Source: Aphidius gifuensis (taxonomy: Eukaryota; Arthropoda; Insecta; Hymenoptera; Braconidae). Taken from it: DNA of 64,000 nt. Under the pieces are notes generated by a model, which had not been told where the DNA came from, did not search any database, and saw only the letters and a program-made list of their open reading frames with translations. The position numbers were made by a program, and so were the translations under genes. Location: positions 4,154,001 through 4,218,000 of the forward strand of contig NC_057789.1 of the NCBI RefSeq assembly GCF_014905175.1. Direction: 5' to 3'. Positions 1-12,750 of the stretch are shown in pieces (position 1 is the first letter of the stretch; every line of letters starts with the position of its first letter).

Positions 1-363
1 AAGTGATACAAATTTATTTGGAGTATTTATTCTTGTTCTTGGTGATAAAACAACTTCACTTTTTGATTCGTATAATAAATTTTTTGGTGTATTTATTATT
101 GTTTGATTATAATGATTTGATTTTTGTATATAACCAGATGATAATGATAATGGACGTGGTTTACGATTTGGTATTGCTTTCCATATTTTTGAATTATTTG
201 AAAAATCAATTTGCGTTGATTTATTTAATTTTTTTATTATTTCTTCTTCTTTTTCATTATTTATTTTTAATTTATCTATTCTCATAATGACACTTGGACA
301 ATCACTCGATAACATTTTTAAATTATATTCTTTATTGTCTAAATTATTTAAACTATTTGACAT
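1..363 (-). CDS. 5' end of an unrecognised gene, cut by the window edge
   Basis: Reading leftwards from an ATG at 363-361, 121 codons stay open to the first base of the window with no stop, so this is the N-terminal part of a gene that continues outside. The product starts MSNSLNNLDNKEYN. It has a charged stretch rich in Lys and Glu near residues 30-50, and then a Pro/Arg/Ser/Asn-rich region with S/T-P dipeptides (SPRTR, NTPNK) that look like kinase sites. That composition suggests a disordered nuclear or cytoskeletal protein, but this is inference from composition only. Codon use resembles the neighbouring genes (A/T third positions). I do not recognise a family. The gene is divergent from OSBP, with about 3.3 kb between the starts. 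Confidence 0.5.
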   Translation of the reverse strand, partial: MSNSLNNLDNKEYNLKMLSSDCPSVIMRIDKLKINNEKEEEIIKKLNKSTQIDFSNNSKIWKAIPNRKPRPLSLSSGYIQKSNHYNQTIINTPKNLLYESKSEVVLSPRTRINTPNKFVSL

Positions 364-3245
364 TTTTATTTATTTTTTTTTTATTTAATCGTTTTTGCAA
401 TATTTATTTTATCATATTTTTAAATTCAAGCTTCATTAGTTTTTTTTTTTTTTTTTTGATTACTTGAACAATGATGATAACGTAATGTTTGATGGAAAAA
501 AAAAATTATTTATATTATTTTTCCAATTTGGTGTCACTGCACTTGAAAGAATTTTTTTTTTTTTTTTTTTTTTTTATCAACTCGTATCACTTGTAGTTTA
601 ATCAAATAAGTCAACAATTTGCAACGATAACTTTTAAATGTTTTTTATTGACCTATTTTATTTCAAGAATAAAAGGTGAATAATATATATTGAGATTAAT
701 TCAAACACTGATTAAATAACTGATAAAAATTTACTTTTTAATTCAAGGGCTTGGACAAGATTATTAGCAACAATTTTCATATGATAATAATAATAATAAT
801 GTCACAATTTTAGAAAATAAAAACAGAAAAAAAAATTATATATGTAGATAAATTTCAGAAATTAAAAAACTTAAATTCCACATTTGATTTAATGCACACT
901 TCCGGCAAATAAAGACAATGATGAAATTTTAAAACAAAAAAAAAAATAAAAATTATTTATAAAGAATAAGAAGAAGAAAAATTATGACTTGAATCACAAA
1001 AAATCACTTGATAAATAATTTCGAAATATTTAATGTTTCGAAACCTTTTTTTTTTTTTCAAATTAAAAATATTTAAAATTGATTAATCAATATTAAATAA
1101 TTAAAATCAAGTATTTAAAATATTGTTAAGTAATAATGTTAATTTTAATAAATTTTTAAATATTAATATTTTTAAAAGACAAAGAACCTTGGTGTCTCCG
1201 AACTCGGTTTTAAAACTAACAACCGGTATGAATACGTTGATGCTAATGGAGCTGATACCACGCGTATTTCCCCTACCTGATATCATTATTATAATCATTA
1301 TCATAACAACAATATTAATTACATTGTGACCATATCAGCAGCATAATATTACCTGGCATATATTTGCCTCCTGATTTTTTATTATTTTTTTTTTTCAACA
1401 TTTACGTTGTAGGTCAAAAAATTATTTTATGTTTTATATTTTGCATATTATTTGTACAGTTATAAAAAATTATTTCAATGTCAATCAACTATTATTTAAA
1501 TAATTTTAAATAAAATATAAAAAATAATTTAAAAATATTTTTATTTCACAAAATTTATAAACGTTTTTAAATGATTTTTAAATTGTTTTTTAATTGATAA
1601 TATTTATTGAAAACTTTTTGATGTTTTTTTTTTTTTATTTGTTAATCAAGGCTACTTATAGATTTTTAATTATAAAATTTGGATTTTTAAATTTTAATTG
1701 TTAAATTGTTGATTCAATCGAGAGAATATTATTTATTTTAGTAATTTATATTTATATTAATTTGATTTATCATCATGGCCTCGAATTAGATTGTCGTTTA
1801 ACATTTAATACTATTTATAAATATTATTAATAATTACTATCGAGGATAGCATTTTCAATCAAGGAAATAAATAAACTGTATAGATCTTATTGGAATTTAT
1901 TTATTTATAAACAAATTTACACTATTGTTTATAATTAAAATTATTTTATATTTTTCATATATAGATAAGATTATCATTTTATCAATGACCCTGGTTTATT
2001 GTAAATAGAATATTGACAAGTAGAAAAAAAATATTTACAGGTAAAAATTTTAGAAAAGTCATTAAATCATTTTTATTGCTAAAATTATGTGATTGAAAAG
2101 AATTCCAGGGTAATTTAAATCTATAAAGTAATTGATTTATGATTTTTTATTTTTTCTGTTTATATAAAATGACTGTAATCCTTGATGATTTTCAATCAGA
2201 TTTTCTTAAAACTCATCAGAGATTAATATAAAAATATATTACAAAATGTTCTGTCATGTAGGAAATTTTTTTTTTATCAATGATTAATCTGTAGACATGT
2301 GCATGACGTGTTAAATCAACAAGATGAGTTTATTTTTCAATGACTATTTTGTTTTTCATTTTATTTTATTCCTATCAACAAAACAAATATTATTTTCTAT
2401 TATTTTTTTTTTTCTCATAAATATCTGAGTATATTCTTTTCCCAATCTAAATGATATTTATTTTTTTATGCATAGTTAAACGTTGATTAGAAATTGATAA
2501 CAACTAATGATTCATCTTTGAAGTTATCAGTTTGATCTGTTCTTCCAAGTAGTCATTAAAATTTCAGAAAAAAAAATTAAATAACACACTTTTTTTTTTC
2601 ATAAAATCATAATGTTATTTTAATTTTGTTATTAAAAATAATTTTTTTATAATTTGTCCATCTCAAGGTCATTTTAATTTATATATTTTTAACACTTGTT
2701 AACATAGTTATATGAACTTGATATTTTAATTATCTCTATTCACATTGTAAAAATATAATCAACAAAAAAAATAACACTGAGATGACAAATTTATTGTTAG
2801 ATAAATAATTAATTAAAAATTAAAAATAATAATATCTTATAGTTTTAATGATAAAAATTGTTTAGATTTACATCACATTGTTGCAAATAAAAAAAATAAA
2901 TAATTTTTCAATAAAATCATCTTATGTAATGATTGACATGCAAGTTTGCATACTGTTCATCCTGACATCCGGTTTGAAGAAAGAGTTTTCTTTGTTTTTC
3001 ATAAAATAAATTTGAATCAAAATAATCATATCATTATCATTAAATTATTATTATTAATAAAATAAAACAATAAATAATCCAAAAAAAAAAATACAATTAT
3101 TCATAAAAACCAATTTAAATAATAAAAAAAAAAACATTATTCAATTGATAATTAATAATTTTACATGTTGTTTTACTTTATAATAAACAAACATTATAAA
3201 AAGTTCAAAAAAACCCTAATTTTACAAATTAAAATTCAAAAATAT
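364..3245. other. intergenic AT-rich stretch
   Basis: About 2.9 kb of AT-rich DNA with many A and T runs lies between the divergent gene at 363 and the OSBP promoter. Apart from a short GC-richer open stretch at 1176-1280 (listed separately) I see no coding exon, tRNA or recognisable repeat. The part next to 363 should contain the promoter of the leftward gene, but no motif stands out. Confidence 0.5.
1176..1280 (+). other. exon-like open stretch of 34 codons in a GC-richer island
   Basis: In an otherwise 20-25% GC desert, this 105-base stretch is clearly richer in G and C and has a well-mixed amino acid composition (a piece reads KNLGVSELGFKTNNRYEYVD) before a TGA. The upstream end coincides with a possible acceptor (a poly-T-like tract then AAAAG at 1174-1178), but I find no donor or start codon, and the opposite strand is also open. 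It could be an exon of an unseen gene, a decayed coding fragment or a conserved regulatory block. I do not recognise the peptide. Confidence 0.2.
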
Positions 3246-3365
3246 TTTCATTTTCCCGCCAGCGCTTTGATTGGTCATAATAATTACAAATGCATGTGTT
3301 GAAGAAAAAAAAAATGTGTCTGTGTGTGTTTGGTAAAGTGACTGTCAAAATGGCGTCGTCGTGAG
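3246..3365 (+). promoter_or_regulatory. OSBP promoter region
   Basis: A GC-rich patch just upstream of the OSBP start contains TTTTCCCGCC (3251-3260, E2F-like), then AGCGCT, a CCAAT-type GATTGG (3269-3274), a short GT microsatellite, and CAAAATGGCG (3346-3355), which fits the YY1-type AANATGGCG motif often found at the start site of housekeeping genes. Transcription probably begins near 3350, giving a 5' leader of roughly 280 bases. The assignment rests on position and motif content only. Confidence 0.45.
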
Positions 3366-3636
3366 CTTAGCGGGTAATGTGTACGTGGATTTTTTGGCTA
3401 AAATTTATTTGTCATTAAAAAAAAAATTTCATCAATATTAAAATAGAGTGAAAATATATAAATCAAATAACTTAAAATTTGGACAATTAAAATTGTGCTA
3501 TAATACCTTAATTAAATAAAAATACAAAGTTTTTTTTATTGTTTTATTTTATTTTCATATAAAAAAAAAAAAACATTGTGTTGTTGGATATTATTTAAAA
3601 AATAAAAATATAAATAAATAAATAAATAATTAAAAA

Positions 3637-6600
3637 ATGGGTGAACCGAAACCACAACACGGTGCCCAAGAAATGAAGGGTTGGCTATTTAAATGGACAA
3701 ATTATCTAAAAGGTTATCAACGTAGATGGTTTGTTCTGTCAAATGGTCTACTGTCATACTACAGGTATTGTTATTATTTTTATTAAAAAATATTATTATT
3801 ATTTTTATTTTAATCATGGCTCGTTACACCCTGTCACTACATTTTCACTATCATCTTTGTCATTTAATTTATTTATTTATTGAATTCATGAAAATTTTTT
3901 TTTTTTTTTAAATATTATAAATATTTAGATGATTATGTCAATATGTATAATATATGCATTGTCATATGCCAGATTTCCTCGTCACCACATGTCCAACTGC
4001 ATCTTGTCATATGTCTCACTGCTCGATTTTTTTAAATTTATAAATTTATTTTTACTTTTTTTGTTGCTTTATTATTTTATTATTAATTTTTACCAAAAAT
4101 TATTGACATTTTTTGTTTTAAATGGTTTACAATAACGTTATTATGTTGACAGTTAGATTTCATTGACATTTATTATTGATGAGTCATCAAAATTAATCTA
4201 TATTAATTAAAAAATTCAAAAAACAAGTTTTTTTTTTTCTTATTTTGTTGAACAAATAACTGAGTCTCTTGTTTGTTGTTTATTTTGTTTGTTATTATTG
4301 TTTTTTTTTTTTTTTTTTATTTGTTTAGTTTATTCTATGAAATGGTTAATTATTTTATTTTTTAATTGTCAATTTATATTGTTTTTTAAAATAGTTTAAT
4401 TTATTTTTATAACCAATGTCAAATTATTTTTTTTTTTTCTTTAATGCTTGATTAATATTTATTTAACTTTTTTATAAATTAGTTTGTAAATTATATATAT
4501 ATTTTTTTTATATTTATATTTAGCTGTCTGAATTATTATTCACCTTGAATATGCAAAAATTTATTTTTACAAGCAATAGAGCAATGATCGTATTTACATA
4601 ACTTTGCACAAGACCATCACAGCAGACCAAATTCCAATTTTTTTTTATTTTTTTATCATATATCGTTCATTTATCCAATCATTATGTCAATATATTAATT
4701 TTTTTTATTAAATTTGAATACATAGCTGTATGAAAATAAATGAATAATTGCCTTACAATAATTGTTTTGGATTAATTAAAATTTTTCAAAATTAAATCAA
4801 TTTTTTTTTCTTTTCTAAAAATTCATTTATCAGTTTTATTTTTTCATTTCATTTATTTATCTTATTATTTTATGATTTATTTGGGACCATTTCGTGGAAG
4901 TGGAATAAATATTATTATTTTATAAATTTATAAAAATTATAAATTATACAATATTATGAGTGAAATTTGGGTCTATTTGTTTTGTGAATTGTTTAGGGCT
5001 GAACCAACGGGGGGGCCAAAGATATCGACGCGACGCAAGCGGAGAGCTGGCAGAGCCTCCGAGTAAGTAAAAAAATTTAAAAAAAAAAAAAAAAATCAAC
5101 AAACAACAACAAGAACAAATGACAAAAATTATCAAAACAATAGTTATTATATTAATCAGTAGGAAACTAATTAAATCATTCACTAGATGCTTTTTTTTTT
5201 TTTGACAAATTCTCTGATGAAAATTTTTTATTTTTTAGACTCAAGTAGTAAAGAGAAAAAAAATCTCATTATTTGCTCAATTTTTTAATTTTTCTTTTTG
5301 GCAAATTATTTTAATTTTGATAAACTTGAAAATTTATTTTTAGAATTTTTTTTCAACCGCAAAATATCTGAGCTTGATAATATTTATTTATAAAATTTTT
5401 TTGCTTGAAATTATTTTTATTTATTTATCAATTAACTATTTATTTTTTATTTTTACGATAAACTTTGAATATATTCCTTTCCTTCCTCTGTTCCTCCATT
5501 GAGTATAATAAAAATAATAATTAATTTAATCTAATTACTCAACAAAAAAAAGGATAAAATTTAATTTCAATTTTAGACAAATAGGTCTCTAAAAATTATT
5601 TGTATTTTTCATTTCATTTTCGTGTTTCTAATATTCAATTAATCATCAAACAATTATCATTTATATTTCTTTATAATTACAACATAAATTCGTACATTTT
5701 ATTGTCATGTACATAGCTTCAATCAAATAATTTAATCCAAAAAAAATTAAAAACACACATACACACAATTTGTACATGAACAATCACAACAACGTCATGA
5801 TGAAAAAAAAAATAAAATAAATCACAAATTGATTAAATCAATTTGTTAATTTATAAAAGAAAAAAAAAAAAAAAACTCAAGTCAATAAAAATATTTAGTG
5901 ATTGTGTGATACTGATGTCATGATCAAAAAAAAATTGATAAATACCAAAATGATGAAAATTAAAATCAATAAATTTGATCATGTTATGAGTCATCAATCA
6001 ATAAAATATTATATTAACGAGTAGCACCGAGAAACTCGTTTGTTTTCAACTAATTTTTTTAGAAATCCATCTGAAATGTCACACACATGTCGAGGGGCAA
6101 TATCACTTCATGGTGCCTTGATACATACAGTTGATGCATGTACATTTGTTGTGAGCAATGGTGGAACCCAAACATTTCACATCAAAGCAGCAAATGAAGT
6201 TGAACGTCAACAATGGGTTACAGCATTAGAACTTGCTAAAGCTAAAGCAATACAAGCAATGGAATCTGGTTTGTTTTTTTATTATTTAATTGCCAAATTT
6301 TTTCTTTGTATGCTGCGCTTTTTTTTCATGTTAATTTAAATTTTTTTGTTGAGAAGAAGAGGAAGAAGAATTTCGAGATAATGACAATGAAAATCCAGAG
6401 AGTGCACCAGTTATGAAAGATTTAACTGAACGTCTTGAAGATTTACAAACATGTTTAGATTTAATTGCAAAACAAGGATCGTTATTAACACGTGCATTAA
6501 AAGATGTTGAATCACTTGAACCAGATACACCTGATATTACAACTAAAATTAAAACAGCTAGTGATAGAGCAGCACATTTTAGAATTGCTGCATCTGCAAT

Positions 6601-9496
6601 GATAAGTGTAAGTTACTTATTAATTTACTTTTTTAAATTTTGTTAATGTTTTTTCTTGTGGTTTTGTCTTTTAGAAAAGCCAAGATTATGTACAATTGGC
6701 TAAACAACAAGAACCAAAATGGAAAAAAATGTTACAACATGAAAGAGATCAAAAAGAACGTATTGAAAAAATGGTTGAACAACTTGCAATGCAACATTCA
6801 CATCTTGATGAAGCAGCACAACAAGCTTTACCATCAGGAAGTCATCGACCTGGACGTAAGTTTATAAATTTATTTATATACATTGGCTTTTATTTTTTTT
6901 TGTCTTGAGTTTATTTTTCATTGATTTAAATTTTTTTTTTAACATTATTTTTCATTCTCACACTAGCCCACAAACAATTTGGATACATGGAATTAACTGA
7001 CGATGTGACAAATACATAATTATAACAAAAAACTAATAAACAGACAAAACTCTTGATAATAAAAATATAACAAAAATATACAGAAATATATATTTCATGT
7101 TCGATTTTATTTTCAACCTACTTTTATTTAAACGTCAATATTGATTTTTTTATGACGAAAAAAACAGTTTTGTTTTTAATTTAAAAACAAAAAAAAAACA
7201 AAAATATGTTGATATATTTTTTAAAAAAACTAACAAAAAATTAAAACCTAAAATTATAAATAATTCAAAATTTTATAGCTAAATAAATGTTTTTATATAA
7301 AAAATTAAATTAAATAGTAAAAAAAAATAAAAGTTGAGATAATTTTATTTTTTGTATTACATGTAAACAGTAATTTATTTTTAATTATAAATTATATATT
7401 TTATTTTTATTTTTTTTCATCTGTTAAACATGCAATATCTTTTGAATTTGTGCCACTTGGTATTGATATTACGATCAATAATTAACTATAGTATAAATTC
7501 ATAGAAATAAAAAAATATTCAAACAATTTTCATTGTTTATTTAGCTTGACATATTAAAAACAACTAAATATTTAATTACACTTATTAAATTAATTATAAA
7601 CTTGTTATAATGATAATTTATGAAAAATTAAATAATTAATTATAGATGCTGTACATTCACCATCAGAGGATGACGATGAAAATGAATTTTATGATGCTGA
7701 AGAAAGTGATACATTTACATTAACAATACCATCAACAAAAACGGGTAATTCAGTTGGTAGAAGACAACGAACAGATTCACAAGGTAGTGATGAAGGTTCA
7801 AGTTCTGAAGATGAACCAGTACCAAATTCAGCAGATTCACCACCTGAAACATTTCGTATTGTAACTGATTCAACAGCACCATCACAAACATCAAGAACAC
7901 CTGAAAGTGACAAGGTAAAAAATATACATTATTATATTAACGAAAAAATTATATTCAATAATTATAATTATATATATTTAATTTATTTAAAGACAACTTG
8001 GAAAAATGAAAATGGAAATAATACAAGTAGTGTAACAACAGTAGCTAAAAGACAACGTAGAACAAGAGTACCAGATAAACCAAATTATCCATTAAATTTA
8101 TGGAGTATTATGAAAAATTGTATTGGAAAAGAATTATCAAAAGTTCCAATGCCTGTTAATTTTTCAGAACCACTTAGTATGTTACAACGTTTAACTGAAG
8201 ATTATGAATATTCAGAAATACTTGATAGGTAAATAAAATATATTTATAATTATTATTTAATTATTTTATTAATATTGTTAATTTAATTTAATTTAATTTT
8301 TATAATATCAGAGCATCAGAATGTACAGATAGCTGTGAACAAATGGCATATGTTGCTGCATTTACAGTATCAAGTTATTCAACAACAGCAACAAGAACTG
8401 GTAAACCATTTAATCCACTTCTTGGTGAAACATTTGAATGTGATAGAACTGATGATCTTGGTTGGCGAGCAGTATCAGAACAAGTATCACATCATCCACC
8501 AATGCTTGCACAATTTTGTGAAGGTAGAACATGGAAATGTTGGCAAGAATTTACAATGGCATCAAAATTTCGTGGAAAATATCTTCAAGTAATTAATTTA
8601 TTAATTAATTTATGATTAATTAAATAATAATTTATATGTTATTTTTAAATATAGGAATTTTCATGGCAAGTTATACCACTTGGTACAGCACATCTTGAAT
8701 TTAACAACAGTAATTCACATTATACATGGAGAAAAGTAACAACAACAGTACATAATATTATTGTAGGTAAATTATGGGTTGATCAACATGGTGATATGGA
8801 AATAGTTAATCATGTTGATGGTACAAGATGTCATCTTAAATACATTCCATATTCATATTTTGCACGTGATAGTCAACGTAAAGTTAAGGGTGTTGTTATG
8901 AATGCAAATAAAGAAGTTAAATGGGTTGTACAAGGTACATGGGATAATAAAATTGAAATAGCACCAGTTATAAGTACATCTGGTAGTGCTGATAATCCAG
9001 TATATAAAACTGGACCATATGTACTTGCATGGATACGTCGTCCACCACCAGATGATTGTGACAAATATTATTCATTTACTGAATTGGCTTGTCAATTGAA
9101 TGAACCTGAAGAGGGTGTTGCACCAACTGATTCAAGAAATAGACCTGATCAAAGATTAATGGAAAATGGTAATTGGGATGAGGCTAATGTTGAAAAATTA
9201 CGTCTTGAAGATAAACAAAGACAAAATAGACGTGCAAGAGAAAATGAAAATGAAAAAGCAGCAGCAGAAGGTAAATTAAATAATTGTTTTTTTTTTTTTT
9301 CATTATAAATTAATTTAATATAATTTATTTTTATGATTTTTGTATTGTTCAAGGTTTACCAGTTGATAGTTATGAGCCAATATGGTTTAAAAAACAACAT
9401 GATAAACATACTGATAGTCTTTGTCATATTTACAATGGTGAATACTGGGATGCTAAAGCAAAAGGTGACTGGTCAAGATGTCCAGAAATTTTTTAG
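3637..9496 (+). CDS. OSBP: oxysterol-binding protein (OSBP/ORP family), multi-exon
   Basis: OSBP-family proteins exchange sterol for PI4P at ER-Golgi contact sites. Coding exons: 3637-3764, 6063-6268, 6354-6607, 6675-6855, 7646-7914, 7993-8228, 8312-8588, 8655-9270, 9354-9496; all introns are GT-AG and the chain gives 769 aa. A PH domain fills about residues 13-105 (GWLFKWTNYLKGYQRRWFVL then HTCRG). An acidic stretch (EEEEEF) and a coiled-coil follow. A FFAT motif for VAP binding on the ER, EFYDAEE, sits at 270-276. The C-terminal ORD domain (about 380-765) carries the family signature EQVSHHPP at 481-488, needed for PI4P binding. Length is close to animal OSBP (about 800 aa). The ATG at 3637 lies in the first exon with an A-rich leader. 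Two extra exons (4997-5062 and 6967-7019) allow alternative products and are listed separately. AATAAA occurs at 9601. Confidence 0.93.
4997..5062 (+). CDS. OSBP: OSBP cassette exon (22 aa, basic, GC-rich)
   Basis: This 66-base stretch is preceded by TTGTTTAG and followed by a perfect GTAAGT donor. It enters and leaves in the same phase as the surrounding OSBP exons (3764 ends in AG; 6063 starts with the last base of a codon), so inclusion adds exactly 22 residues (AEPTGGPKISTRRKRRAGRA plus SE) inside the PH domain between LSYYR and NPSEMSHTC. Its GC content is far above the rest of the window. Inclusion would put a KRRAGR-type basic patch into a PH-domain loop. Whether it is used is not shown by the sequence. 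Confidence 0.6.
6967..7019 (+). CDS. OSBP: OSBP alternative last exon (short isoform)
   Basis: Exon 6675-6855 ends in phase 1. The next acceptor (CACACTAG at 6960-6966) opens an in-frame stretch that continues the protein with PHKQFGYMELTDDVTNT and a TAA at 7017-7019. An AATAAA lies at 7035-7040. Using it would give a 273-aa protein with only the PH domain and coiled-coil, lacking the FFAT motif and the sterol-binding domain. The peptide has a non-random composition unlike translated intron. The long form instead splices to 7646. Confidence 0.55.
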
Positions 9497-12150
9497 TCAC
9501 TTTAAACAAATTGTAGTTTTGCTTTATTCTTCATTTTTATGGCGTGTTTATTTTTTATCTCCAATTTATTTTTTCTTTTCTTTAAACTCAATATAAAGAA
9601 AATAAATAAATGCACATTACAACGACAGCTTGGCAATTTGTAGTGTCATGCTTGTCGTAAAAACAAATGGAGCTGAAAAATTTACGTATAAAAAAAAAAA
9701 TCTTACAATAAATGAGACTAATTTGTTTCATATTATTTGAACAAATTGGAATGTACAGGTTTTTTAAAATCATAAGATTGAAATATGTTATCGTTGATAG
9801 TAGAAAACAGTTGTTGTTAATATTTTTTTTTTTTATTAAATTAACAATGATTGTTCAATGACAAAATATTTTAAAAAACACACACAAACTTTATCATCAG
9901 CTGCTGAATAAAAACTACAAAAAGAAAAAAATTTATCAAATCCAGGTGGTTTTAAAAAATAATAATAATTTATTTATTTAAACAATTTTCCGAAATAAAA
10001 AAAAAAAACGAATTATCAATTTATTTGACTTCAATTTATTATTTATTTTAAAAATATCAAATTTATAAAATATAAAACTTTATTATTGAACGATAGTTTA
10101 AAAAATTAACTAAATAGATAAATAAATATTTGAGATTAGCAAAATGAAAACCAATATTTACAATTTTAAGTCCTTGGCTGTACTATAATTTTAAAAATAG
10201 TCGATGAATAATGATAACCGATAAAAGATGATATATATATTATATCTGTAAACAATTATAAATAAAAAAAATAATTAATTATTGAATGAAGATAAAAAAA
10301 AATATAAATATATATAATTATTAATATAAAATTGAAGAAAATGAGACGAGTAGAAATAAATATAAATAAAGAAACTAATATTGTGAGACAAAGAAAAAAT
10401 TAAAGAAAATTAAAAAATAAAAAATTGTTAAGTACATGATAATATTTGGATATTGTAAAAGTTATTCATGCTTTGTAGAATACTATGAATATATTTTATA
10501 TTTTTTTTTTTTGCATATTGCTTGTTTTTTTTTTTAAAATATTAAAAATAATTTTATGAAAATTGTAAAAAAATATATTGAGGCATTTAATTGCCTGATG
10601 ATTTTAATCAACAATAAAAGCACAAACTATTTCAACTGGCTTTATAAAAAAATATACAATTTAATGCTAAAATACTAATTGCAATATTTTGAAAATTTTT
10701 TTAAATTATCCATTCGCATAAAATAAATAAAAATAATTCGTTGTCGTAAAGTGCCTATGGTTTCCCGTTCGCTAATCAGCAATTAAGGTTATCCAAGTGT
10801 CGATTAATAAACAATAATTATTTTTAAATAATTTAACATTAAACTAAAATACAAATTTAATTGAAAAGTAATCGACATATTGCTATTTAAATTGCCCAAA
10901 AAAAAAAAACAATTACCAAGCCGACAAAAATAAATAAATAATTGTAAATTTTATATATATATATTTTAAAAAAATAATACGAATCGAGTGATAAATTTAA
11001 ACTCCAACAACGATGCTTCATGATTTTTATATTTGTGCTAAAAATTAATAATAATTTATGTTTAAAAAAAAAAAACAAAAAAAATCATGTGCTCATGTTC
11101 AAACTCATATTACGTTCAAAAATAATTGTAAAAAAAACAAAAAAAAATAATAATACTAATCATAAAAAAAAGAATTGTATATATAAAAAAAAAAAAAAAT
11201 ATTATACAAAAAAAACCATATAAAAAAATAAATAAACTTCAAAAAAAAGAGCAAAAATAAATTTTATTATTTAAAAATTACCGCGTTAAAAAAATTCAAA
11301 CCAATGAATTTTGTTATTTTTTACAATTGGCTAACATCTCAACCAATGAAAAATCATTTCTCCAGTAATTTTCAAGGGGAGTTGTCGTTATGATTCATCT
11401 CTCTCCAACACACACACTACAAATTTATCCATCTCTTTTTATCTAACAACGAGGAGTCACCCTACCGGCGTCATTAGTTTTCCAGCGAGCCAGCAAACCA
11501 TCAGTAAAGTTCATATCACTGCGACAAAAGAAAAAAAAAAAAAACTACATATATCATTAAAAAAAAATCATCGTATTTTACAAATTATCATTCAATTGTC
11601 ATTTCTGTCATAAATTCTAATCAATAATTAAGGTTAATATACATTTTATTTTAATTAAATTATCAAAATTACAAAATTTCAACAAAAAAAAAGAGGAAAA
11701 AACGCAAAATATTAATAATAATTATAATAACCATCATCATCGAGTTGTAAAATTACAAGTGATTCATTAAAAAATTAATTATCAGTGTTGCAAATTAATA
11801 AATCAAACGTCAAACGGTTTAATATCAAAAAAAAAAAAAATTATAAAATTAAAAAAAAAGGATAAAAGCATTTTGATCGGCAGGTGTGTGCGTGTGTATG
11901 TGTGTGTATATATGTGAATGATTGTGTGTTGGTATCCGGACTACCTCGGTACATCTCTCTCTCCTCTCCTCTCTCTTGGACAAAATTTAGTGACGTCACA
12001 TGACCGACGCGTAGTAATACAAAAAAAAGAAAAAAAAATATATCCAGCAGCACCAAGCATCGCGCTCGTTGTTCAATATATATAATTTTCTTTCTCTCTC
12101 TTTTCCCTGCAAAAACACCCCTTTACTCTCTCCCCCTTATCACCCCCTCA
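9497..12150. other. OSBP 3' region and intergenic DNA
   Basis: This holds the OSBP 3' UTR (first AATAAA at 9601-9606) and then about 2.4 kb of AT-rich, A-run-rich DNA. From about 11380 the sequence becomes less AT-biased, with CT-rich and GT-rich low-complexity tracts (GT repeats at 11883-11932, CT repeats at 11951-11977 and 12089-12135) that lead into the 14-3-3 promoter. No coding exon or RNA gene was recognised. Confidence 0.5.
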
Positions 12151-12159
12151 ATCATAAAT

Positions 12160-12357
12160 GTTAGAGGGGTATTTGACGCCCGTGCGATTGGGATTCTGCG
12201 CTTCACCGGTGTGACTGCTTTCGATTGTTGGCGGGCGCCGCCATCTTGGTCAGTGAGCTAGCGAGCGGCAGTACGTGAAGCCGTCCTTAATAAAAGAAAA
12301 AAAAAAAAAAATCCATTTTTATTAAAAAAACGTTTTAAGGGATACACACGTATACAC
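12160..12357 (+). promoter_or_regulatory. 14-3-3 epsilon promoter and 5' UTR exon
   Basis: A CpG-rich block unlike its surroundings contains GCCGCCATCTTGG (12237-12249), a perfect reverse-orientation YY1-type element that usually sits at or just after the start site of strongly expressed genes. The leader appears to end at a donor, CAC|GTAAGA at 12357/12358, and resumes at acceptor ATCCAG (12744-12749), one base before the ATG at 12751. Position, CpG content and the matching UTR intron support the assignment. Confidence 0.55.
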
Positions 12358-12750
12358 GTAAGATAAATATTACTTATCGAAAAAAACAAAAAAAATCATC
12401 ACGTTTTCATTATCAAATTGACAAATTTTTAGAATTTTTTTTTTTTTTGACGCGTTGATGTAGTATTTATTATCTTTTAAATTTTTTTTTTAATACGTTG
12501 TTCATGTAGCATTTTACCTTGAGAATTTGTGAATTTAATTTTTTGAATGGCTTTGTAAAATATCTGGTGGACTCCGACCGTTACAAACCGAGTAACCCTC
12601 CTCTTCCTCTTTTTTTTTTTTTTTTTTTTAATTTTTTAACGTCAAGTATTATTATAGTAATAATATATAATAAATAGTAACAAGGTTGATGTATTATTTT
12701 ATAAAATAATCATTTAACTTATATATATTTTTTTTTCATCAATATCCAGG

